Part shown: one piece after another, positions 43,676-51,441 of the stretch
Layout of the letters: every line of letters starts with the position of its first letter
Numbering within the stretch: the first letter of the stretch is position 1
Assembly (NCBI RefSeq): GCF_003865135.1
Contig: NZ_BHZC01000001.1
Coordinates: 558,001 to 622,000 of the forward strand
Source: Streptomyces chrestomyceticus JCM 4735
GTDB taxonomy: Bacteria; Actinomycetota; Actinomycetes; Streptomycetales; Streptomycetaceae
Length of the DNA: 64,000 nucleotides
Reading direction: 5' to 3'
Notes under the pieces: generated by a model
The model's input: only the letters and a program-made list of their open reading frames with translations
What the model was told of the DNA's origin: nothing
Databases searched by the model: none
Translations under genes and position numbers: made by a program

Positions 43676-44026
43676 GGCCGGCTCCCCGGGTGTGACGGGC
43701 CTGACCTTCCGGCCTGACCCGTTGGCGGACGTGGATCCACTGCGCGGCGAGGCACGCGTCCACGTCGGCGTCGCGCGTCCGGTGGGGTCGTCGCCCGGTC
43801 CTCGTCCCCCCGGAAGCAGCGCTGGGTGTGCCCGGTGACACCGGGACGGACATGACCGCATCGCTCACTGATCGACAACATCAACACACCCGCTCGCAAA
43901 TTCGGGGAGGGGGGACGCGCTGCTGGGACGGAGGAGATGAGGTCCCAGCCGCGAGGACCTTCCTCGTCAGAGAGCGCTGCGTACCTCACAGGGACTGTGG
44001 TGCCGCTCGACGGGGGCGCGGGCATG
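43676..44026. other. Gene-free stretch
   Basis: No gene is supported between the exporter start and the SDR end. It presumably holds the exporter promoter. No clear terminator for the biosynthetic operon was seen. Confidence 0.4.
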
Positions 44027-44872
44027 TCATGGCCGTTGCCTGGCGTCGGCCCGCCGGCACGGCCGTTGCCCGGCCCACCGGCACGCCCGATGGCGCCCAC
44101 GCCACATGGCACTAGGCGATGTGCGTCCCCCGTCGACCGTCAGGGTGGTGCCGGTGATGTAGGACGCGGCGTCGGAGACGAGGAAGACCAGGGCCGCAGC
44201 GAGCTCCTCGGGCTGCCCGATGCGGCCCGAAAGCACCCGCGGCATCATCGCCTCGACGTAGCCCTCGGCGTAACCGTCGGTCATCTCGGAGGTGAAGAGG
44301 CCCGGCGCGAGGGCGTTCACGCGGATGCCCTTGCCGGGGGTCCACTGCTGGGCGAGGTCGCGGGTGAGTCCGAGGAGGCCGGCCTTGGACGCCGAGTAGG
44401 CGGCCTGCGGCAGACCGCCGGTGACCAGCGCGAGAATGCTCGACACGTTGACGATGGCGCTGCCGGGGAGCATCACCGCACCCGCGGCCTGAGCCATCCA
44501 GTAGGAACCGTTGAGGTTGATGTCGACGACCTCGCGGAACTGCTCCGGCGTCTCTTCCGTCGCAGCGTGTTCACTGCTGATCCCGGCGTTGTTGACGAGG
44601 ATGTCCACCCGCCCGAATGCGTGCACGGCCGCGTCGACCAGCGCGCGGCAGTCCGCCGGCTCGGCGACATCGGTACGTACGGTGACGGCCCGGCGGCCGA
44701 GCTTCTCGACGGCCGTGCGCACCGCCGCCAGCCTCTCGGCGCGGCGCGCCCCGAGCGCGACATCGGCGCCGGCCTCCGCCAGCGCGGTGGCGAAGGCGAC
44801 GCCCAGCCCGGAGGAGGCGCCGGTTATCACGGCGACGCGGCCGTCGAGCCGGAAGCGGTCGAGGACGCTCAT
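44027..44872 (-). CDS. Short-chain dehydrogenase/reductase in biosynthetic operon
   Basis: A 281-residue classical SDR. Cofactor motif TGASSGLG, the NNAG motif, catalytic Ser in NVSSILA, and YSASK with the active-site Tyr and Lys. The stretch GARRAER after the Rossmann beta-2 leaves NAD versus NADP open. The conserved family end (TVDGG) occurs about 28 residues before the stop. The extra Arg/Trp-rich tail (RGRHRACRWAGQRP) reads as frameshifted or non-native. It is the last gene of the operon, 49 bases after the ACP. It could reduce a beta-keto or alpha-amino ketone intermediate made by the upstream enzymes. Confidence 0.9.
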   Translation of the reverse strand: MSVLDRFRLDGRVAVITGASSGLGVAFATALAEAGADVALGARRAERLAAVRTAVEKLGRRAVTVRTDVAEPADCRALVDAAVHAFGRVDILVNNAGISSEHAATEETPEQFREVVDINLNGSYWMAQAAGAVMLPGSAIVNVSSILALVTGGLPQAAYSASKAGLLGLTRDLAQQWTPGKGIRVNALAPGLFTSEMTDGYAEGYVEAMMPRVLSGRIGQPEELAAALVFLVSDAASYITGTTLTVDGGRTSPSAMWRGRHRACRWAGQRPCRRADARQRP

Positions 44873-44921
44873 GGCCGCCTGGCCCTGGGGCGAATCGTCC
44901 GGTGCACGGCAGGTCTCCCGG

Positions 44922-45167
44922 TCACCGGTGGTCGGCGATGTAGCTCACCACGTCGCCGACCGTTCGCAACTCCGTGACCAGGTCGTCGGGGATCTTCACC
45001 GCGAACCGGTCCTCGGCCACCACGGTGATCTCCACCATCGACAGGGAGTCGATGTCGAGATCGTCGGTGAAGGACTTCTCGGTGGTCACCTCGGCGGAGT
45101 CGACGCCGACGACCTCTTCGACGATCTTGGCGATGGTGTGCAGAATGTCGGTGCTGTCGTTCGCCAC
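44922..45167 (-). CDS. Acyl carrier protein
   Basis: An 81-residue acyl carrier protein from GTG 45167. The phosphopantetheine site is DLDIDSLSM, the Ser in the DSL motif, preceded by the typical acidic SFTDDL and followed by VEITVVAEDRFAV. Length and charge are those of type II FAS/PKS carriers. It follows the oxoamine synthase by 49 bases. It probably carries the acyl unit for the ketosynthase and/or the alpha-oxoamine synthase of the same operon. Confidence 0.95.
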   Translation of the reverse strand: MANDSTDILHTIAKIVEEVVGVDSAEVTTEKSFTDDLDIDSLSMVEITVVAEDRFAVKIPDDLVTELRTVGDVVSYIADHR

Positions 45168-45216
45168 GGGTTCCTCCGTCTTGTCTGGGGTCGGTGGGGC
45201 GGACCTCGGTGGGATG

Positions 45217-46467
45217 TCAGAGCCCGAGGCGCTGTCGGTAGGTGGCGAGGGTGCGCAGGAAGCCGTCCAGTTGCTCCTCGGTGTGACCCGCGTGCGGGAA
45301 CAGGCGCAGAAGCGCCTGGTTGCGTGCGACGGCCGGGTAGGAGAAGACGGGCACGAGGTAGCCGTCCTCGACGAACCACTCCCGCATCTGCAGGGCGACG
45401 GCGTCGTTCCCGATGGGCACCGAGAGCATGTACGACTCGGTGGGCAGCGTCGGCGTACCGGCCTCGTGCATCTGCCGGCGCAGGCGTGCGGCGTGCGCCA
45501 GGTAGTCGTCGACGATCTCCGGTGTGCCGGCCAGGACATCGATCGTGCGCTCGGCGGCGTACGCGGTGGGCGGCTGGATGGCGGCCGTGAACATGGAGGT
45601 GCCGGAGAGCAGTTCGAAGGCGTCGACGGCCGCCGCCGGTCCGGCGATCGCGCCGCCTTCCAGGCCGACGGCTTTCGACAGGGACACCATGACGAAGTCG
45701 GCCCGCTCCCGGATGGCGGCCGCCTCCCGTGCGTACGGACGGTTCTCGGGCCCGTACACCATGAAGCCGTTCGCATCGTCGATCATGCTGATGGCGCCGT
45801 GCCGGTCGCACGCGTCGAGGATCTCCACGATCGGCCCCATGGTGCCGTCCGCCGAGTAGAGACTCTCGGCGATCACCACGGTCTTGCGGGACCGGTCCCG
45901 GCCCAGGATGCGCGCCAGGTCGGTGACGTCGTTATGCCGGAACGCGTGGACGTTGCGGCCGTAGCCGAGCCCTTCGAGGCCCTTCCAGATGCTCCAGTGG
46001 ACGTCCCGGTCGACGACGAAGACGGTGTCGCGGTTGCGCACCTCGATCCCGGCGTCGAAGTGTGCGGCGCTGCTCATGGCGTGGACGAAACCGATGTTGG
46101 CCAGGAGGCCCGTGGCGAAGCTGATGGCCCGTTCCTTGCCGGTGTGGCGGGCGATCGTCTGCTCCAGCACGTGGTGGGGACGGCAAATCCCCTGGGTCAT
46201 CCTGGATCCGCTGGTGCTCAGGCCGTGGGCGAGCGCCCCCTCGGCGAAATAGCGCCGGACCGGGAGGTGGCGCTCCAGGTCGAGGAAGCTGATGCTCGCG
46301 AAGTTCACCAGCTCGCGGCCGCCACGGACGATGGTCGGCCCGACGGGACCGTCCACCACCGGCGGGCGGTATGCGGTGTCGTGCGTGTTGGCCTCGACGA
46401 AAGCGGCGAAACCCCATGGGGCAAGGCGGTCCACGGACGGTGCGGAGGTGGTGCGGGACGCGGTCAT
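45217..46467 (-). CDS. Alpha-oxoamine synthase family PLP enzyme
   Basis: A 416-residue fold-type I PLP enzyme like 8-amino-7-oxononanoate synthase or serine palmitoyltransferase. It has NFASISFLDL, LSTSGSRMTQGICRPHHVLE, a DDANGF motif and the PLP lysine K265 in SLSKAVG. These enzymes condense an amino acid with an acyl thioester, losing CO2, to give an alpha-amino ketone. In classical members the motif reads DEAHS or similar; here the position is DDANGF, so the amino-acid substrate may differ. ATG 46467 overlaps the TGA of the upstream gene as ATGA. An ACP gene follows, so an ACP-bound acyl donor is likely. Confidence 0.9.
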   Translation of the reverse strand: MTASRTTSAPSVDRLAPWGFAAFVEANTHDTAYRPPVVDGPVGPTIVRGGRELVNFASISFLDLERHLPVRRYFAEGALAHGLSTSGSRMTQGICRPHHVLEQTIARHTGKERAISFATGLLANIGFVHAMSSAAHFDAGIEVRNRDTVFVVDRDVHWSIWKGLEGLGYGRNVHAFRHNDVTDLARILGRDRSRKTVVIAESLYSADGTMGPIVEILDACDRHGAISMIDDANGFMVYGPENRPYAREAAAIRERADFVMVSLSKAVGLEGGAIAGPAAAVDAFELLSGTSMFTAAIQPPTAYAAERTIDVLAGTPEIVDDYLAHAARLRRQMHEAGTPTLPTESYMLSVPIGNDAVALQMREWFVEDGYLVPVFSYPAVARNQALLRLFPHAGHTEEQLDGFLRTLATYRQRLGL

Positions 46468-48470
46468 GGCGAGGTTTCCCCTCCACGGTGGGCGCGGGGC
46501 GGCGAGGGCTCCAGGGCTGCGGCGAGGTGACCGAGCGAAGCCGTTCCGGCCAGCTCGTCCGGCGCGATGCCGGTGAAGCCGGACTGGTCGAGCAGCGCCA
46601 GGAGGCGCGGGACGGCGACCAGGGTGACTCCGTGGTCGGCGAGGCAACGGTTCATGTCCACGGCGTCAGGGCCGGCCGAGGAGCCGGCCGGCGGGCCGCC
46701 CGGTGCGACAGCGGCCACGGCGGCGGCCAGCGCCCGTTCGGCGCCCGACGCAGGCGGGCGCGACGGGAGTTGCCGAGGCCCTGTGCTGTCGGTGGCGGTG
46801 CTGGACTGGACGGACGGCCGACCGGGTGCGGGGCCGGCCGGCGACAGGACGTAGCGGCCCGGGGCCACGACGCCGGGCACTTCACCGAGGTGGTCCAGGA
46901 CGTGGCGGTGCAAGTCGTCGGGGGTGACGCCGGGGGCGGTGCGGACGTGTGCGACGAGGTACGGTCCGTCACCTGCCTCCGCGACCTCCTCGTTCTCCAC
47001 CACGGCGTCCCCGCTGGGCGCCACCGTCACATCGAGCACTCCGGGGTGGCGGCGCAGCACCTCTTCGACCGTGGTCAGGCGCACCCATCCCTGCGGGGCG
47101 CGCCACCAACCGGCGGCGGCCGGGGTGAGCGGGCGGGCCGGGACCGGGCACTCGGCACCGTCGGCGAGCGCTCGCAGGAAACCGCACAGCCGGACGGGTA
47201 ACGCCAGGGCCTGCCCGGCATCGAGCAGGTGGTCCCCGACGGTGACATCGAGGGTGACGAGCCCCCCGTCGCGGCCGAGGTCGACATAGAGCGTTTCGCA
47301 GGGCTCGTCGGGCGCGCTGCTGATCCAGGTGCTGGGCCCCTCCGGCGGAGTGTTCTGCGTGGGGACCAGGTAGTCGCGCGGCCACGAGTAGCAGTTGTAC
47401 TCGATGGTGGGTACGGTCACGACACCGCGGCGGCGGTCCATCCGGGCCTGGGCGGCGACCAGTTCCGCGGGGCGCCACTGACCGTGCCGGTAGGCCGTGG
47501 CGGAGGCGGCCGTCACCGAGGCGACCACCTCGCCGAACGCCGCACCGGGCCGGAGGTCGATCTGTACCGGAACCGTCAGGGCCTGGACGCCGACGCTGTT
47601 GCGCAGGGCGGCCCGGGCCCGGTTGGACACCACGACCGACGCGAGGAACCGGTGTTCGCCGGTGCGGGTGGCGACGTCGTGGGCGAGCGCCGCGAGCACC
47701 ACGACCTCCGGACTGGCCCGATACCGCCGGGCGACGCGTTCGAGGTCATCGTACGCGGCCGCCGAGCGGTGCTGGAGGCGGTGGCGGCCCTCCCCGTTCT
47801 CGCTCCCGCCGAACGGGGCCAGTACGCCCGTCGGATTGCCGGCGAGACGCGTCAGCCACTCATGCTCTGCTGCGCGGGCGCGTTCCGGAAGCTGGGCGGC
47901 GACCGTGTCGAGCGGGTGCAGGGGCGCCCCCGCCGGTACGTCGTGGCCGCGCAGGTGGTCGTGCAATTGGCTGATCAGGACCGCCAGCCCCCACCCGTCG
48001 ATGAGTACGTGGTGGGCGGCCATCAGGACCGCACGCGGCTCCCCTGCCTCCAGCAGCACCCTGGCGAGCCAGGGCGGATTGCGCTCGGGATCGATCGGGC
48101 GGGCGGCCAGCGCCGCTGTGGCGGCCTCCAAGGTGGCGGCATCGGCGGCGGGGACATCGACGTGATCGACCGGCAGCGGGGCCCAATCCGCGCGGTGGAC
48201 GTGCTGTACGGGACGGAGCGGGTCGACAGTGCTCCGCAGCGCCTCGTGGCGGGCGGTGAGGGACGCGAGCGCCGCGTGCACGTCGGCGACGGTTGCCGGG
48301 GGCGGGACGTGGCAGTGGTCGGCGAGCGGTGTCGGGTTCACCCGCCGCGATGAGGGAATGGTGCGTTCGAACCAGTGCCACTGCTGGACCCAGTTCAGCG
48401 GCCCGCTGCGGATGACGGTGGCGGGGCTCGTCGGCGGTTCCGGAAGGTGCTGCACGGCCCGAGACCTCAT
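46464..48470 (-). CDS. Stand-alone condensation-domain protein with decayed A/PCP tail
   Basis: 668 residues. An NRPS condensation domain (about 20-445) has the catalytic HHVLIDG (H153, H154, D158). It is followed by a region like the C-terminal subdomain of an adenylation enzyme (about 495-600: TVEEVLRRHPGVLDV, YLVAHVRT, LGEVPGVVAPGRYVL) without the catalytic Lys. Then comes a carrier-like end (about 605-665) in which the GGDS site is replaced by ADHGVT. Hence it should form an amide or ester but not activate or carry substrates. ATG 48470 overlaps the ketosynthase stop as ATGA. The nucleophile could be the amino ketone from the next gene; the donor is unknown. Confidence 0.88.
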   Translation of the reverse strand: MRSRAVQHLPEPPTSPATVIRSGPLNWVQQWHWFERTIPSSRRVNPTPLADHCHVPPPATVADVHAALASLTARHEALRSTVDPLRPVQHVHRADWAPLPVDHVDVPAADAATLEAATAALAARPIDPERNPPWLARVLLEAGEPRAVLMAAHHVLIDGWGLAVLISQLHDHLRGHDVPAGAPLHPLDTVAAQLPERARAAEHEWLTRLAGNPTGVLAPFGGSENGEGRHRLQHRSAAAYDDLERVARRYRASPEVVVLAALAHDVATRTGEHRFLASVVVSNRARAALRNSVGVQALTVPVQIDLRPGAAFGEVVASVTAASATAYRHGQWRPAELVAAQARMDRRRGVVTVPTIEYNCYSWPRDYLVPTQNTPPEGPSTWISSAPDEPCETLYVDLGRDGGLVTLDVTVGDHLLDAGQALALPVRLCGFLRALADGAECPVPARPLTPAAAGWWRAPQGWVRLTTVEEVLRRHPGVLDVTVAPSGDAVVENEEVAEAGDGPYLVAHVRTAPGVTPDDLHRHVLDHLGEVPGVVAPGRYVLSPAGPAPGRPSVQSSTATDSTGPRQLPSRPPASGAERALAAAVAAVAPGGPPAGSSAGPDAVDMNRCLADHGVTLVAVPRLLALLDQSGFTGIAPDELAGTASLGHLAAALEPSPPRAHRGGETSP

Positions 48471-49744
48471 ACTGCCCGGACCACGAGAGCGGCGTTGTGG
48501 CCGCCGAAGCCGAACGAGTTGCTCAACGCGATCCGGATATGTTCGTGGCGCTGCGTCCGGTGCGGCACGAAGTTGATGTCCGGGTCGATCGGTTCGTCGC
48601 AGTTGATGGTCGGCGGGACGTCCCCCGTCCGGAGGGCCTGGATCGACGCCACGAGCTCGACCGCCCCGGCGGCGCCGATCATGTGCCCGGTCATCGACTT
48701 GGTGGAGCTGACCGGGATACGGGTGACCCGGTCTCCCAGTACCTTGCGCAGGACGGTCGCCTCGATGGCGTCGTTCAGCAGCGTTCCGGTGCCGTGCGCG
48801 TTGACGTAGTCCACGTCCGCCCCCGTGATCCCCGCGTCGCGCAGCGCCGCCTCGACGGCACGGCACGCGCCCCGTCCCTCCGGATGCGGGGCGGTCCAGT
48901 GATGCGCGTCGGACGTCGCTCCGTAGCCGATGAGTTCGGCCAAGGCCGCCGCCCCTCGTCTGTCGGCCACCTCGGCGGCCTCCAGCACCACCACGGCGGC
49001 TCCCTCACTCATCACGAACCCGTCGCGCCGCGCATCGAACGGACGGCATGCCGCAGCCGGATCGTCGTTACGCCTCGACAGCGCGCGGGCGTTGCCGCTG
49101 CCCGCGAGGTCGACGGCGGTGACGCAGGCGTCGGCGCCGCCGGCGAGGACGATGTCGGCCTCCCCATGGCTGATCATGCGCATCCCCGCGCCCACCGCGT
49201 CCGCGCCGCTGGCACACGCCGTGCTCTGGGCACGGCTGGGCCCCTGGGTGCCGATGCGCAGGCTGATCTCTCCGGCAGCGCTGTCCATGGCGGTCGTGAC
49301 CTGGGTGAAGGGGACGATGGCCCGTGGCCCTTTGTCGCGCAGGATGTTCGCCGCGCGGTAGATCGACCCGACCGGGCCGTACCCACTGCCGATGATCACG
49401 GCGACCCGCGGCGCCAGACGGTCGTCGACGACGAGTCCGGCGTGCTCACAAGCCTCCAGCGCCGCGGCGAGGGCGAACTGCGCGTACGGGTCGGCGCGAC
49501 GGCTGACCATCGGGGGCATGTAGCGGTCGGGGGCGAAGCCGCGGACCTGGCCACCGATCCGGACTGCGAGATCGGTCAGGTCGAACGCGTCCACGGTGTC
49601 GATGCCGCTGCGCCCGGCCAGCATCGCCGTCCATGTCTCGTCGACGCTGTGGCCCAGCGGCGTCACCGCCCCGTACCCGGTGACCACCACCTGGCGCCCG
49701 TCCCGGCCGCGCCTTGCGTCACCGCGCTCTCCTGCGTCGGTCAC
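48467..49744 (-). CDS. Beta-ketoacyl-ACP synthase II (FabF-like)
   Basis: A 425-residue KAS II-type ketosynthase with the full catalytic set: Cys177 in STACASG, His in NAHGTGT and His in KSMTGHMIGAAG. It ends with NSFGFGGHNA. It condenses an acyl thioester with malonyl-ACP by decarboxylative Claisen reaction. GTG 49744 overlaps the upstream stop as GTGA. A partner chain-length factor is absent, so it resembles a FAS-type KAS acting alone in a short chain extension. The ACP of the operon is the likely partner. Confidence 0.94.
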   Translation of the reverse strand: MTDAGERGDARRGRDGRQVVVTGYGAVTPLGHSVDETWTAMLAGRSGIDTVDAFDLTDLAVRIGGQVRGFAPDRYMPPMVSRRADPYAQFALAAALEACEHAGLVVDDRLAPRVAVIIGSGYGPVGSIYRAANILRDKGPRAIVPFTQVTTAMDSAAGEISLRIGTQGPSRAQSTACASGADAVGAGMRMISHGEADIVLAGGADACVTAVDLAGSGNARALSRRNDDPAAACRPFDARRDGFVMSEGAAVVVLEAAEVADRRGAAALAELIGYGATSDAHHWTAPHPEGRGACRAVEAALRDAGITGADVDYVNAHGTGTLLNDAIEATVLRKVLGDRVTRIPVSSTKSMTGHMIGAAGAVELVASIQALRTGDVPPTINCDEPIDPDINFVPHRTQRHEHIRIALSNSFGFGGHNAALVVRAV

Positions 49745-51441
49745 TGGGGAATCACCCCGGCGCCGTCGCGGAGGGGCGGGGGTATGTCGTCGGGGGCGAC
49801 CGGCACCATGAGCACGGCTGTGCCTCCCTGTGCGCAGAACTGCCGCCCGGCAAGAATCTCCCTGGTCAGCGTGGCCTTGTCGCGCAGCACCCGGTAGTGG
49901 ATGTCCGCTCCGTCCACCACGGGCGGCGGGGCGCCGGGGCGGGTGAAGGGGTAGCGTTCGGCGTCGAGGCCGAGGCGGGCGCGTTGGGCGTCCAGCCAGC
50001 CGTAGCCGCCGTTGCACAGCACCACGTACAGGACGCCGCCGTGGGCCGGAGCGGTGACGGCGATGTCCGCGCGGGCCGCGAGGAACGCTCCGTCCCCGAT
50101 GAACGCGGTGACCTCGTGATCCGGGGCGGCTCGCTTGACCCCGATGGCCGCGGCCGCTCCGAACCCCAGGGGGGTCTGCTCGGACGGCACGATGGAGCCG
50201 CCACCGAGGTGGAAGGGGAAGCAATAGGACCACATGTCCTGCAGCCCGTTCTCCTGGACCAGCACACGGGGCTCGCCCGAGGTGGCATCGAGTGCGGCGA
50301 GCAGCTCGGCGATGCGGATCTCCGACAGCGTCGCCGCGCGGGCCAGTTCCGCTTCCGCCTCGGACGACATGGCCTTACGGACGACGGCGATCTCGTTCAC
50401 CCATGCCGCGGTCCCGTCCGCGGGCCCGGCTTTGCGGTCCTCGTCCAGCGCCCGTGACCAGCCGAGCACCGCGTGCCGGGCGTCACCGAGCACGCGCGGG
50501 CCCGGGAACTCGGCCGACAGCCCGCCCGGATCAATGTTGACCTGCACGACCGCGACCGGGGGCCACGGCGTTCCGCCTTCGACTACGGTCTCCTCAAGTC
50601 GCCCGGCGAGCGACACCACCAGGTCGCAGGACGACCACAACTCACGGGCGGGGGCCGCGGTGTAGAGACCCGCGACGCCACAGAACAGCGGGTGACGCTC
50701 GTCGACGGCACCGCGGCCGGACGCGGTGGTGAACAGCGCAGCGCCGAGGCGTTCGGCGAAGCGCTCGACCACGCCACCGTCGTTACGGTGCCGCATTCCG
50801 CCGCCCACCAGCACCACCGGACGCCGGCTCGCGCGGATGGCTGTCCATGCCGGGCCGGGTGTCGGGGGGACGGGGTCGACGGGCAGCGTTTCGGGCAGGG
50901 TCGGCGGCGGACCGGTGACGAGGATCTCCGCCGTGCGGACGTCATCGGGTATCTCCAGGTACACGGGTCCGGGCGGCGGCCCCGCAGCTCGGGTCAGCGC
51001 CGTCACCGTCGCGGGGACGACCCGGCCCGGATGCCCCACCCGGTGCGCCCACCGCACGAGGGGCGCTGTCACCGCGACCTGGTCGCATTCCTGGAATCCG
51101 CCGCTGCCCCGGCGCCGTTCGGGCGCGCCGGCGGCGAGCACCAGGACCGGCGCACCGGACTCCCGCGCCTCCAGCAGTCCCGTGGCCGCGTGCGTGACAG
51201 CCGGCCCTTTGCCCAGTGCGCAGACGGCGAGCCGGCCTGACTGGAGCGCGTAGCCGGTCGCCATGTACACCGCGTTGCGCTGGTCACGGCACGGCACCAG
51301 GTCCACGCCGGCCGTGTCGAGGGCGCGCAGCAACTCCAGATCGTCACCGGGCAGCCCGAAGCAGCTTTCCACCCCGTTCGCCACCAGCAGGCCGACGATC
51401 GCCGACCACGCGTCGGCGTACCGCTTCCCCACCCCGGTCAC
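49741..51441 (-). CDS. Thiamine-diphosphate enzyme (acetolactate synthase-like)
   Basis: A 566-residue three-domain ThDP enzyme of the pyruvate decarboxylase/acetolactate synthase family. PYR domain near 1-170, central domain about 190-330, PP domain about 370-540 with the cofactor motif GDGAFLAARADIAV and NGGYG. The position that normally holds the cofactor-activating Glu (RHEQGA) reads RDQRNA, so this Glu appears replaced by Gln. Such changes occur in a few members and alter reactivity. The probable reaction is acyloin-type carboligation of an alpha-keto acid with an aldehyde. Coupled by ATGA to the upstream ANL-ALDH gene, which could supply that aldehyde. Confidence 0.88.
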   Translation of the reverse strand: MTGVGKRYADAWSAIVGLLVANGVESCFGLPGDDLELLRALDTAGVDLVPCRDQRNAVYMATGYALQSGRLAVCALGKGPAVTHAATGLLEARESGAPVLVLAAGAPERRRGSGGFQECDQVAVTAPLVRWAHRVGHPGRVVPATVTALTRAAGPPPGPVYLEIPDDVRTAEILVTGPPPTLPETLPVDPVPPTPGPAWTAIRASRRPVVLVGGGMRHRNDGGVVERFAERLGAALFTTASGRGAVDERHPLFCGVAGLYTAAPARELWSSCDLVVSLAGRLEETVVEGGTPWPPVAVVQVNIDPGGLSAEFPGPRVLGDARHAVLGWSRALDEDRKAGPADGTAAWVNEIAVVRKAMSSEAEAELARAATLSEIRIAELLAALDATSGEPRVLVQENGLQDMWSYCFPFHLGGGSIVPSEQTPLGFGAAAAIGVKRAAPDHEVTAFIGDGAFLAARADIAVTAPAHGGVLYVVLCNGGYGWLDAQRARLGLDAERYPFTRPGAPPPVVDGADIHYRVLRDKATLTREILAGRQFCAQGGTAVLMVPVAPDDIPPPLRDGAGVIPQ

